From: Phoronis australis | Lineage: Eukaryota > Phoronida > Phoronidae | NCBI GenBank assembly: GCA_002633005.1 | Contig: NMRA01000247.1 | Span: forward strand, 392,958 to 456,957 | Direction of reading: 5' to 3' | Length of the DNA stretch: 64,000 bases | In this document: positions 44,748 through 56,772 of the stretch, one piece after another | How the letters are laid out: the number at the start of each line of letters is the position of its first letter | Numbering within the stretch: the stretch's first letter is position 1 | Made by a program: the position numbers and the translations under genes | The notes under the pieces: model-generated | The model's input: only the letters and a program-made list of their open reading frames with translations | What the model was told of the DNA's origin: nothing | Database searches by the model: none

Positions 44748-46541
44748 CTAACCTAAACTAGGCAAATCAAATTGCACAGATTTTTGAATAGAAATATTCG
44801 GCAACTGACTGCTGTCCTTTTTAAGCGCCGGTTTTGGATCAGGTGTCCTCATAATCTCATTTTTATACGGGGTTTCACTAAGTTGCCGTCCATCAAAGTC
44901 AGGAGTAAGGGCACTCGACGTCGCATTTGAAGTTACGTCAGTCACACGTATTTCTGGAGTTAACGGCCCCACCAGAGCAGTTGCAATAGTAGACTTTTGG
45001 CGTCTGAGGTCAATGTTCGGCGGGAGAGCTTTGGAATCTACGTCTTCATATTTGAAGTGTGGAAGTTCAGCAACAGCTGTCTTCGTTTCGTGCATTACAT
45101 TGCCGTGAACGGAATCGCGACGAGTTTCTATGGGTGCTGGTGACTTGGAGGTTTTCGTGAGACAGGAGTGTATGGCATCCGAATACCTGAAAAAATGATG
45201 AACAACAAGATTCTGGTTTTGTTTAGGTGTGTCTGGTTTGCGCAAGTTTCTTTTCAACCAGGTGTCTTTTGTTGGACTCTTGTCAGGTTTCTCATGCGAG
45301 TTATGCCTCCTTATGGAAACGTTCTCCGGCAGTTTATTGGGTGATTTTTCCTTTTGTGGACTAAATTTAATCAAAGGCTTCACATTGTGCTCTTTTAGTT
45401 TCCTGCGAAGCTTCTTTTCCAATCTGGGCACAAGAAGATCGTCAATGCCGCTCAATAACCCAAGTTCTGATCGGGCGTGTTCTGTAGAAGGGATATTTGG
45501 AAAAGGAGATATTTTGATATTGCTGTCGTCCGAACTTATGGTAACATTGCTCGTTGACACTATACCCGAAGGCGTGACAGCTAGCGACTGATACGCGCTA
45601 TCGTTGACGTAGTTTTTATGTTCTTGCGTTTGACTTTGCAAACGTTGGTCGTCCGTCTGACGGAGTTGCTGGTGTTGGTCGGACTCAGTTAGCGAATCCG
45701 CTAGGTGATTGTTATTCAAAGGGAGAGCTTCCCTAACAAAGTTTTTTCTATTTGAATCAAATCCGCCAACAATTAGCACTGTCGGTTTTTTATCACACTT
45801 CAGTTCAATCGAACACTGCGTGCTGTCCTTTGACGCTAAACTTATGTCCGATTGCTCCGATATTAAAGAACTGCTATATTTCGAATCATGGAACAGATGC
45901 TTAAAGGAACGCTTCCTACCAGCCGATGGAACGTACTGAAGTCGCCGTGAATTCGATAGACCTCTACTGCTCCCATTACTCTGGCGGGAAGTGTATTTTC
46001 GTATCAGCCGATCATTTCTTACGGGCACAATAGGTGACTGTGTACATACCATAGTAACGTCTCGTCTTTGATCTAACGGAAACTCATTAGATTCTCGAAC
46101 AGTATGTGTATTGGGTCCCAGCGGAGGTTTATCGCGTAATAAATCGCTACGGGACTTCTGCAAATGTCTTTTTCCTGTTGTAGAAATGAGTTTTGAGTTG
46201 CCTTTAAGAGTTTCATTTCGACGCAGTGATATTTCTTGCATTCTCTTGGAGTAAGCCAACATTGACTTTTGTAACTCTTTTTTGGATTGGTCAATCTGTG
46301 AAATTTCTTTCTTATACAAATTTCGATAAGCTTGTAGCTGACTATCCATTTTGGACAGTTCGTAATTATTCGCCATGAGGAGACCAGGTTCTGTTTCATG
46401 ATGGATTCGCGCTACTCCTGTATAGTTTGTGTTTTGGGTTATCAAACTTTTTCCATTCTTGTTTTGCATCGTCAGAATTATGTCGGTTTGACTATCGCTC
46501 GACTTTATGCGAACTTCAACCTCGTCACCGTGATTGGTCTC
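44748..46541 (-). CDS. large terminal exon of an unrecognised disordered protein (597 residues)
   Basis: An open frame of 597 codons plus stop, read from 46541 down to 44748. The exon begins right after TTTCGTTGCAG, a strong acceptor in phase 0; the frame upstream of it contains no ATG, so earlier exons must exist. From the exon start, residues about 60-108 are a charged helical, coiled-coil-like segment (MDSQLQAYRNLYKKEI, ELQKSMLAYSKRM). The rest is Ser/Pro/Lys-rich and disordered with at least eight SP/TP sites (SPQKEKSP, DKSPTK, PLTPEI, RTPDPKP). The C-terminus SIQKSVQFDLPSLG contains K-S-V-Q-F, a fit to the PP1-docking RVxF consensus. No known domain seen. A cytoskeletal or phosphorylation-regulated scaffold is a guess. 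It is convergent with ATP6V0E. Confidence 0.8.
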   Translation of the reverse strand, partial: ETNHGDEVEVRIKSSDSQTDIILTMQNKNGKSLITQNTNYTGVARIHHETEPGLLMANNYELSKMDSQLQAYRNLYKKEISQIDQSKKELQKSMLAYSKRMQEISLRRNETLKGNSKLISTTGKRHLQKSRSDLLRDKPPLGPNTHTVRESNEFPLDQRRDVTMVCTQSPIVPVRNDRLIRKYTSRQSNGSSRGLSNSRRLQYVPSAGRKRSFKHLFHDSKYSSSLISEQSDISLASKDSTQCSIELKCDKKPTVLIVGGFDSNRKNFVREALPLNNNHLADSLTESDQHQQLRQTDDQRLQSQTQEHKNYVNDSAYQSLAVTPSGIVSTSNVTISSDDSNIKISPFPNIPSTEHARSELGLLSGIDDLLVPRLEKKLRRKLKEHNVKPLIKFSPQKEKSPNKLPENVSIRRHNSHEKPDKSPTKDTWLKRNLRKPDTPKQNQNLVVHHFFRYSDAIHSCLTKTSKSPAPIETRRDSVHGNVMHETKTAVAELPHFKYEDVDSKALPPNIDLRRQKSTIATALVGPLTPEIRVTDVTSNATSSALTPDFDGRQLSETPYKNEIMRTPDPKPALKKDSSQLPNISIQKSVQFDLPSLG

Positions 46542-46624
46542 CTGCAACGAAAGCAACAAATTACAGTTTATGGAAATTGGAAAATTGAGAGATTGACATC
46601 ATATGTTGAACCAATACGATGAAA

Positions 46625-47030
46625 ACAATTACCCTAGGAAGATAGTACTATGCGTTGGTCACACGACTGAGTTCTGTCCCAATGCCTAAGCTTCGGATGA
46701 ATGAGGGTTCCGACACTGATCCGATGAATTTTCTATCTCATAATGGTTATATCTTCCGACAGTCGGGCGATTGTCGAAACATTATTGAGCGCGTCGGGAA
46801 GGCATCGGCGTCAGACATCACCAATCAGTGCTAACCTTAGTCGAACAAAATCGAAATTATTCCGTTACCCAGCCGAATTTGCAATTGCAGGAGACGGAAA
46901 AATCACTGGGCTATGTTATTCGCACGTACCCGCGGCGGATGGCTTTAGTTGGTCGGTTGACGTCAACGTCCATCGCTCGACGTCCGGTAGACAACAAACC
47001 GATACACTGACGCCGCAGTACTATCTGTTA
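46625..47030. other. CpG-richer tract upstream of the 597-residue exon
   Basis: CpG dinucleotides are more frequent here than in most of the window. An open plus-strand frame spans 46743-47093 but ends in a dispersed repeat and lacks a domain. The tract may be intronic or promoter sequence of the minus-strand gene. Confidence 0.25.
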
Positions 47031-47032
47031 AA

Positions 47033-47095
47033 GGAGCATTGTCGTTTTTACTGTCGAAAAATGCAGTTCTGGGATTATTGTTTAATGAGATAAAC
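47033..47095 (+). repeat. dispersed repeat, copy 1 (pair with 58010-58075)
   Basis: CATTGTCGTTTTTACTGTCG, AAAAATGCAGTTCTGGGATT and ATTGTTTA are matched in reverse orientation at about 58010-58060 (CATTGTCGTTTTTACGGCCG, AAAAACGCAATTTTGGCATT, ATTGTTAA on the minus strand). Identity over ~50 bp is high. No terminal repeats recognised. Confidence 0.55.
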
Positions 47096-47157
47096 GTTTT
47101 GAAGTTATTGGCTTTGCCCACTGTTGTAAAATAATTATAAATCCGTTGTCTTCGTGT

Positions 47158-47295
47158 GATTTCATTACAAATCGTCAATCGTTGATTGCCAGACATTCGA
47201 TAAAATACTCTGACAAAACGTGAGTGGGATTTAGCTCAGCCAGCAGAGCGTTTTGCCTGCGACGCGAGATTTTTTCCGCAGGACCGATTCCACGT
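47158..47295 (+). repeat. tRNA-derived SINE-like sequence, copy 2
   Basis: GTGATTTCATTACAAAT (as at 3398) is followed by GGGATTTAGCTCAGCCAGCA + GAGCG, a near-perfect A-box and D arm, and the B-box-like GGACCGATTCCACG. A CCTGCG/CGCAGG stem replaces the anticodon arm with a large loop. Not a functional tRNA. Confidence 0.45.
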
Positions 47296-47744
47296 TGGGG
47301 GCCTCTGAAAAAGATTTTCATGTCGATAGTGTGACTTTTTACGTGTCCGCTAAAACCGCCGTTCGGCAAAAAATAGTCCGATATGTGACCAAGACGTGCG
47401 AAACACATTATAACGGTCAGACGTTCCTGTAAGCAATCGTGAACGCATTGACATAGCATCGACACATCACTGGGCGATAGCCAAACACCATCCCGATGAT
47501 TTGCTGACTTACGACCTGTCAACTAGAAACTGGTCCATGTGGAGAAAATTTAGTGGACGTCGGAAAATGATTAACTGCGCCCGATGATGCTGTACATCGA
47601 TTTGTGATTACTGACGCCGAGTGTCGGTAGCTGGCCGACGTTCCCGATAATCTTCAGATGTGACCATTTTTCTGCTGGAAATTCACCGGATCGGCGTCGA
47701 ATGCTTTATGTGAACGCGGTGTAAGACATAGATTGTTAACTCAC

Positions 47745-47868
47745 AGAAATAGCAACGGTATATCGAGATGACTTGGAATACGGACTTGAGTGTTGGGACA
47801 CCGCGATCTGAAGCAAATAGTTTTTCGAGGAGGGAGCGTTTTGTGGCAGTTGGCATTTCGACATTCAA
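47745..47868 (-). CDS. possible coding exon, minus strand
   Basis: A frame with ATGs at 47868 and 47856 encodes MPTATKRSLLEKLFASDRG, then VPTLKSVFQVISIYRCYF, and ends at a good donor TTTCT|GTGAGT (47745/47744) in phase 1. The composition is protein-like. It could be a first coding exon of the gene whose large exon starts at 46541, but that exon needs a phase-0 donor, so a further exon would be required between them. Unproven. Confidence 0.28.
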
Positions 47869-50800
47869 TGAAACACCAAATTAATGAAAATAGACAATAG
47901 CTTCGTTATTGCAACATTTCATTTTAAACTCTAGTCCTATATACTCTCGCACATCTCAGCTGGAATCGAGAATTTTTCCGTCAATGGGATCACTGACGTA
48001 GGTCTCTAAAACACGAATTGAACTTCACACGAGATCTCGTTTAAAATAAGGCACTAACCATTTCCCGGATCGTCTGTGGAATATTTCAATCTGCGTTTCC
48101 ACTAGTGTTACGTACGAACAAGCGTTCGAGAAAGTCTGCGGGCCACTGGGGCAGGCAATCCAGCTTTAGTCAAACTATAAGGTCTACTGATGTTGCCGAA
48201 AGTCGATTGATCCGGACATTTTATGCCCAGTTGCGATTCTTATTTTACGACCTGTCGTTATGATGTCACCAAGTTTGCATTACAGGGCACAATGAATATT
48301 GGCTATCCGTGAAAGGAGCGATTTCTGGTAATTACACCGCGTGACAGCCATTACTGAACGCCGTTATGGAACTTTTCATTCGTCACATTGAAAGACTTAT
48401 TGTATCCAGGCGACTTCTTTTGACGTGGTCTAGTAACAACGTAATGGGAACATAATTAGAAGGTGGTACTCAACAATAGATTAATTCCTTTGTTTATATT
48501 GTACGCACTTTATTGATATGCAACACTATCCAATCACACGACAGACTGCATTCTGAGAATGTTCATGTAGGAAAAAGCTGCCAACACGCAATACTCCATT
48601 GTATGTGAATATCATGATTTTATTGTCCACGGGTGGTCCAGTGGTAGAAATAAGAAAGGGCCTTGACCACGTTTCTGTAGGTCACATGCGCTGTTACCTC
48701 GGTTCCGCTTGTTCAAATTTCTAATTTAAATTTGATGCTAAGAAATTGAAATAAATGAAATATTAGTGAAAAATGAAACAGATGTCAGTGAAACGTTATG
48801 AAATTAAAATTCTGTCACTTTATAGGCGGATGTGGGGGGGGGAGGGTGTACCGACTACTATACAGCCAAAGCCAGAGGTCGTCGGCAAGCCGTTTTTAGG
48901 TCTATGCAAACATGGACATGCACATGTTTTCGTTAGATCGTCGTACATCGTTGCTCTGACGTAACAGGTGCCTCAAGCGCTTCGTGAAACCGTCTTCTAG
49001 CTTTCGAAACCAATATTTGTGAGATGAGGATTGCGAACTATCGATGTGGCTACATGTCCCCTCCCTCTGCTTGCTCGACTACCTTTAGCTTCATTGTCAT
49101 GCCGGAACTGTCCATCGTACTAAAAATAGATTCTTAGAATCACAAGAAAATAGTCTGACTGAAGCCTCATAGTGTACTGAGTTCAGTGCCACTGGATTTT
49201 GGGAACGTTGATGACAGCCCAGGACGAAGTTAGGCTACCTATGTGCGAGAATTATCGCTGATTAGATTTGGAAATAAATTTCATTTTGTTAACAATTATA
49301 AATCATGACGTCAGTTCTAAAACAAGTTACGCCATGTCGAATTTTGCCGGCCTGAACGGCAATATACATTGTACACCCACACACGTCTCGGCATTGACGA
49401 CTTACGTAACTAGTTAAACGGTCGCATACACTTTAGATTCACACACTTGATATATTATGACTTTGAGTTAAGCGGTCAAATACGATGAACACCCGAAAAC
49501 GTGATAAATGATGATTTTAAGTTGAGTGGTCACATCATACTTTGAACACCCATACAAGTGGTATATGATGATGGCAATTTGGCGTTGGGAGTGTGATGAT
49601 AATGCCAACGATGGTAATAGTAGATTAATAACTTTGTTGCAGATGAATAATGTAAATCAAAATCGTGATAATTGCAGCAACATGTCCATGCTTTCCTATT
49701 TTGTTTTCAAAGCGTTTCTATGGCAACAACCAACAGCAACACATCTTAAGAATGTTCGTATAAATAACCTAATATAAACTCTCAAATTTTTCAGAACTGT
49801 TATTTAAAGCTGCGTGTGGCGTTTACATCTTATACAATTATAAAATCGGTCTCATAATATTCCTTACCCGGTTTTATGAGGGTAAAAAGTTTAACTTCAT
49901 TTTAGTTTTTGGCCAGCTAAACAAGGCAAAATGCAGCTTTACTGGGCTATAAACTCATCACAAAATGAATTGTGTTTTGACCCAGTTATCGTTATGAAAT
50001 TGGCACTCCAATTGCTCAGTAGTCAATTTGGAGATGATTCGGGATTTCCGGCGAAAGAACAGGTAGATGGTTATCCCTTGAGACTATAGTAAGCTGGTTT
50101 ATCACGGCTTGTCGTTTTATGCTACTAACATGGTCTCAGAGTTAGAAATCACTTCTCGTCTGAAGAAGGAACAGCGTGGAAACCAATGTAATAACGACAA
50201 GTGGTCTAAATCAAAAGTTCATTTCGTTGACCAAATATTACGTAATATGTATTGTGTCTTTTCAGTAAAATAAACAAAAAAATCCACTTAGCACATTTTA
50301 ATGTTTTAAGACCCTTGTTGTGACAAAACACGCGATCAGTTGAGTGCGTGCTCACATGTCGATCAACGTTGTGTACTTAAAACTGTCAAATTAAACTCTT
50401 TTGTGTAGAAGTGTTGGTATCCTGACGTTCCTCCGCTGACACGCGATAATGATGACAAAATTCTTTCATTTCGCTAACATCGTCGCGATGAGTGGTATGT
50501 AAAAGATTGTGACGTCAGGAGGATCGCAGGAGTAGTTTCTCGTATCCTAGTTACGTCATGGGTGACGAAGCGGAGCAAAACTATAGAACCCAGTGAGCAA
50601 AAGTAGTTTTAGAAGCCTCGGTATCGGTGCTGTTTTTTTTTTTTTTAATTTCGTTAAATCGAAGTAGTGGCCCAGATTCGTAAGAAACGGGCCTCGGTAC
50701 ATTCCAGAATGACACGAATTGAAAAATGTCTGCCTCCCTGAAGAAAGGCGGGACGATAAAGCTCTCAGTCGCCTCCCAAATCCCGTCTTCGCTGCAACTG

Positions 50801-53442
50801 ACATGGCGCAAAGAATGTTCCATCAGTTAAGTCCTTCTTAATTGAACCTGCAAGCAGTCGGAATTTATTGACCAAAATCACAGCAACTGAGCTACCTAAA
50901 TTAGATTAAAAATTGTTCGCATGGAAAAGATATCCTCTGATGCGGCAATGAATTACATTTGGTTGAAAAAGCTGGGATGATAAAGTTCAGAACTCAGACT
51001 CGCCGTAGAATAACCGTGAATAAAACAGCATTTTACGTGACTTTGAAAAGCATTTTGGGTCACGTTATAGTTGTAATTTTGCAATACAGCTAAGATAAAT
51101 GAAACAATAACTTCCCTCTGAGTTCTGAGACATAACTGAAGAAAAAAAAATGAAGTAGGTGTATGGCACTTACTGTTGGCTAAGTTATAAAATATCACAA
51201 ACATTAAAAAGTAGTTGGCTTAATCCTGCTTTTTACTGAATATGAACCAAGATGATAAAACGTCCCAATCCACAATCGCGCTGCAATACAATATTTACAC
51301 ACTGTCAATTGAGTTGCTAATCCGGCCGTTGTTGCACTCATAGGGCTTCCGGTCGTCAGTGTCCGTTGATTGCACACCGTCGACTAATGTTTATGAAGTA
51401 CTTCAGTGAAGTGGGGGTTCCAGCTTGTGCCAAGAGAGATAACCATTTCCTGTGTACACGCACCTTATTTCGTCGTAGTCTTCAGTAATGACGTGAATAA
51501 ATTAAGGCAACGAAGCCGACGTGTGACTATTTTCCTGTATAAGAACTACCCAAACTTCCAAGGCTACAAATTCCGAGCTGGGACAAAAAGTTGCATGCAG
51601 TTTTCGAATATAGTTCGAAAAAAACATTCGTTTCCTTAAACGGATACCACAACACGGTATTGAATTATTAACAAATTCTAAAAGCTATTTTCCCATCCAA
51701 TTCCCTGCCTTGAAACAAAATAATGCTAGACCCTCAACAACCTTCAAAAGTTTGGAGGAAAATTTGAAAACTCCTTTCGAAGTCTACTAAACGTGCAAGC
51801 GTGACCTACAGTTTTAGCGAATTACAAGGCAACTGTAGCGTGACCAAGAACCATAAAATCCAATCTGTGACATAGGGGTAAGGGTTTTAGTTGATTCCTG
51901 ATTTTATCGTTTAAGATTGACGCCAATGACGCATTAGCAGGTGACAAAATGAGGATTGGTTGAAATCATCAAAACAGGATTTAGCATCCTTTTAAGATTC
52001 ATCTCACTTTGCAAACTGTTTAGTGACTGAACATATAGAGTGGAACACTCTGCACCAACTAATTCATTTCACATAGCATTCAGTCACAGTAACAGTGTTC
52101 ATGGGCAGCCGTTCAAAGTTTGTATCTTTTTAAACTTATTGAAATGCCGGATAAAAATCTCTTTGTATCCACCAGAAGTAATACGATACATTGCAACATG
52201 TTTTGCGGGGAAAATGAGGACGCTGTGCACGCTCCTTATACAAAGTTCACATGTTGGCCGTTCACAGTGTAGATCTGGGTTTCTTTTCATGACGTGACTT
52301 CAGACGGAAATTTGGTCTAACGATCTCACTTCACGTTGTTGAAAAAAGGTTTTGCCAAATAATTATGAGCACATCCCATTCCAGAAATAATTCGTAGAAA
52401 TTTTCTCAGCGACTAGAAGTTTTGTGTGTATTTTCAGAGACTTCACACCTTTGCTCAAGTGAGATTTAACTTAAATCATTTAAGATTTTTTCAGAAATGG
52501 TTGCGTTTAGCGATCAGACCAAATTTCTGTCTTAAGTCTTAAGTCAATTTTCATGAAACAGACCTCAGTTGTCTGATCCGCCGTTTGAAAATGTGAAAGT
52601 AACGAGCCTTCATATTAAGGCAGATTTAGAGATCGACGACATGCAAGCAAATTAGATGTCTGACGAGTGTTCACGTGTGATCTTTTTCAGATGACGTAAC
52701 AGACATCAGATCTGCCTTGTGATCGGACGGCATGTAAACTGTGCATTAGTTCGCAAGTGTCTTTAGTGGCGGTCTCTCCATAATCATCTTATTCAGGACT
52801 ATTGTAATATAAACTTTTATTATTCGTAATAGCAAAGACACTGCAAAATATGAACAGTACGAATAAAGAACCATGTTGTATACTTCCAAATATTCACTAC
52901 AGTACCACATAACTCGTATTGTAAATTGACATTGAAAATGAATAACATTTACAGGCGACAAAAGATCTAGGGTCGTTGGTCTAGTCGTTATGTTTTGTAT
53001 TAGTTACACCTCAATTATTTTTCAAAGGCCTGTTTTAATTTGTGGGACATTTGTGCAATTGAAACGCCGACAAAGTATTACGGAGAGATTTAATTTTGAT
53101 CTCAAGATCCCGGATCTCTTAAATCTCAACTCACCGTGGCCGTTCATTGTATTTTAATTTGTTGTGAAAAGCTATATGATGACTGAGATAATGCTGTCAC
53201 GGAGTAGAATTAATGTTAGAAAGGTTCGTCGTTCAATTTGACATCTCCTTATATTAATTTAAAAACTCTTGAAGTTAATGATTGCTTGCCAGTCCGAAAC
53301 TTTGGCGTGGTGATTCAACGGTGCTTTTTAATTTTCAAAACATTACCGTACTTTTTCTTGGTATAATATTCAAATTCGTCATTAAGGCGTACACAGCAAG
53401 GCCCTGGGTTAAACTTTTGTACTCGAAATCGAACTCGAAGTC

Positions 53443-53724
53443 GAGATTATTTTTGACATTTTCCGTTCTACGGTACTTTTGTTTTTGCTGCTCAAGTAGG
53501 TTATGGCTTGTGTGGAGGAGCGCCTAGTCCGAGTTCGTTTTTTCTTGAGGACCCTTATGAAAAACTCGAAATTCTGAGCTCAGACTAAAACTTGTAACGC
53601 TAAGGATTAGACAATCATTCACATAAATCGCAATGTACTAAAACATTGAATGATAAGCGTTAAGAGTCTGTCTTTAGTTCGCACAAACGTAGGCCAAGAA
53701 CGGAAAATGTCAAAAACAAATGCT
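53443..53724. repeat. inverted repeat pair (about 230-bp loop)
   Basis: TTTTTGACATTTTCCGTTC at about 53450-53468 and its exact reverse complement GAACGGAAAATGTCAAAAA at about 53699-53717. Weaker complementarity continues outward (ACTCGAAATCGAACTCGAAG against a complement near 53740). Possibly a decayed foldback element. Confidence 0.45.
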
Positions 53725-56700
53725 GGTCCAATTCCGAGTTCAGGTATTGAAAACTTTCAAAAACGTACGAAATGTCTTGACGCAATGACGTAATAAGAAA
53801 TATGAAGCAGTTTTAATGACAAATATGGCAGGATGCAAAAAACTCGTTCTGCTCAAGAGCTCGAGCTTGCGTTCTTTCCAGGTAACATTATCAGCCCCAA
53901 AACGGTCGCAGTCAAACGCTTACCACTAGAACTATAGGCTAATGCTAAATAACCGAGTCGCCACGCCAAGTTTTGTGAACAACTCAGTTGAGATTTATAT
54001 ACATCGAAACGATTCATGGTGTCTGTTCCGGGTATATAAAAAAATCCTCGAAACTGCGTGTATTTGCATTGTTACTTCGATCGCGGAAATTTTTTCAGAA
54101 CGGTCATCAACTCGCCCAAAAACTAAGTTATGATTTAGGACACGCAGCACTATGAAGCTGGTCTTATCTTGCTCTGTATTCGCGTTAGAAGCTGTTCCGG
54201 GGCTTGTGAAGAACAGACAGCTTGTTATTGCATGAAATCACGATTGATAAGTTAGCTTGTCACGGGTGTCATTCTGTGTGCCGAGCAAGGTCTTATGAAC
54301 CTTACCTAACTGTCAGCTCTTCTATGGTCCAGAAATCACCTGAATAATGAACGAGTTGGGACTATGTTTATAGGGAAAAACGATCTAAACAAAAAGATAT
54401 TTTTTGAAAGCCAAAGGCAACTGAATGCCGCTGACAACGTCGTTGGTGGAAAAACTGCGAAATTTTGTAAAAGCTCATGTCTGTTAAAAATTTAAGCACC
54501 TAATTGCTGTTTGTAGTAATTAAGCCATAGTCAGTAATATTTTAACTATGCAAGAGTATTAGCAAGTAATTATCTGAATCGATCTCTATGTATCAGTAAT
54601 AATGAAGTTAACTGAAAGGAAAAAGATGGTTCGGCATTATGGCGTAACATTCCAACGAAAAATTATCTTCCTCTTTTATAGCAATGTATTCGGAAACTTT
54701 CAAGAAATCTACTTATCTTGCATTGATGTAATTATTGCTATAAACTTTGTCCTTTGCTATATTTAATCTTAGACGATGATGAGGGATACACGACAATCAG
54801 ACTGAGATCAGCATTACATTGCAATTTTGAAACCAAGTGCTCAGCCTATATCGTTGTATTACATAAAGAGTAATAAGTTCTATAGTCAGTTTGGTATTAC
54901 CTTTATGTTGTAAGGTCTTCAATTTACTCTCTTTTTCCTGCGACATCCATGGTCAGAACTTCACGTGTAAATGTTCAGTGAACTAAAAACCAAGTCCTAT
55001 CAAGAGCAAATTCTAATCGGGTATAATTGCTTGTAAGGTTTACCCATATCTGAGCATACCACAGTACTCAGGCGATTTCCCTACATACAAAGAGAACTCA
55101 TCTAAAACTGATATCGGAGCTGACATAGCTCACTAACGATCTGAGATGAACGTTTGATAAATAAAACACACCGAAAGACACCAGTTACGATAAGAGACGA
55201 GTTCAAAGGTGAAATCAAACTCTTGTTATGACAACGGTGACTAAACACTTCAAAACTTTTACTGTGAAAGGGATTTGCGGAGAGGCGTAAAATAAGTTAG
55301 AGATAAAATAACACAAAAAGCGTCCCCGTTTAGCTCTGATTGTCAAACACAATTTAAGCATAATTTGTGCACTTTTAGTATTTTGGTTACGATGTGACAT
55401 ACAGACGTACAGTTATCAAGGACTAGTCTCCGAAAACACGATCAAATCTTTCAACAACGGAATTACACTTTAACCTCTTTCACATGTGACCACAACCAAC
55501 AACAAGGATGTAATCGCAAAACATGATCCTAACATGTCAATTGTCAAGATTTACCTTTATTTACTGTTTAGCTCAATACATTCCAGAATATGACTGCCTT
55601 TGACACCTTTTCTCCACCAGTGCCTCACAAATCAAAACACACTATTCCCTTTCTTTAAAGCCGTGGATTATAAGAAGGATGCATAACTACTTTCCATTTC
55701 TTGTGTTTTTATATAAATATAGATATAATTATATCCCTTCTACAAGATTATAACAATGTCGATTTCCAGTCTTCTTTTTAGTCGCGAAAATGTATGAATA
55801 CGGAATACAGGTGCTAAATGCATGTTGCCCGGCACAGTTTTCAATCGGTACATCGGTTTTGCATTTGAGTGCGAGTCTCATTTTTTTGCTCGAAACAAAG
55901 ACAAATCTCGTACCTAAATAGTAAATACTGGTGCGTGATGTTACCTACGATATCGTATGAGAGCTGTTCAAACTTTAAATGAGTGCCTGTTTTGTCATTT
56001 TAACGACAATATTGCTGAAACGCGAGTACTATAGCGGTGACATTTACAAGTCAACAGGTTTTGTTTTATTTCAGAAAGGCGTTTATCGCGTATGCCGTAG
56101 GTCATGATCCACCCACAAATTTTATGACTTGTCCGGTCACTCTTTTAAGCTCTTATTAAGTCACCATTCTGTGAAAAAATATAACTTATGATTTGGATTA
56201 CTAACCGAGGTGAAACTGGTCATAAAACCGCTTTATAACGTTCGAAATAGTGTGATTCTGTGTGGGCCTCCTGTAATAATAATCTCAGGACCGGATTACA
56301 GAGATTGTAGAATACGGCGGCATGAACTATATATTCAGCAAGCAAATAGATACACCAGTATTGGTTTATGTGCTTCACTTTGGGCTGACTCAAACTAGAT
56401 GTGCGTAGAGATTATCACATGACACGGCATTTTGTGACAGATTCATCTAATAAATCAGGTTCACAATAGATATATTCCATAAACCAGGGCTAAATTTGGC
56501 AAAAGATTCATTCTTCTATTCTGGTACCGTGTTAAGGAACCATCGTGATCTCGATTCAGATGTCCGCCATATCCAGGTACCTGTGTAAAGTTTAATTGTA
56601 TGGACCCTCTCTCTGTTGTTTCAGCTTTGCCAACTTTTTTTTTTATTTTACATGTTAATTATATTTTTCTAATTCCATTTTGTTACTCAGATTTTCAATA

Positions 56701-56736
56701 TGTTCTTTCTCATCAGGACCCTATGTGAGAACAGCA

Positions 56737-56772
56737 ATAATTACGTGGTGAAGGCGTTATGTAATTATTTTA
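56737..56772. repeat. short palindrome related to 5519-5640
   Basis: AATAATTACGTGGTGAAGGC + GTTATGTAATTATT: short inverted ends AATAATTAC/GTAATTATT around GTGGTGAAGGCGTTAT. The core matches TTACATGGTGAAGTCGTTAT at 5524-5543. It may be a deletion remnant of the same foldback family. Confidence 0.4.

Noticed and set aside
45229-45939. Plus-strand frames of 76-120 codons
   Set aside because: Antisense shadows of the 597-codon minus-strand exon.
46743-47093. 116-codon plus-strand frame
   Set aside because: Its C-terminal part is a dispersed repeat also found at 58010, and no domain is visible; more likely repeat and CpG-rich DNA than a gene.
47175-47522. 115-codon minus-strand frame
   Set aside because: It runs through the tRNA-derived repeat and has no recognisable family.
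50556-50823. Two overlapping minus-strand frames of about 80 codons downstream of CRE-like motifs
   Set aside because: A lysine run comes from the T-run at 50633-50646, both frames are open by the same amount, and there is no conserved domain.
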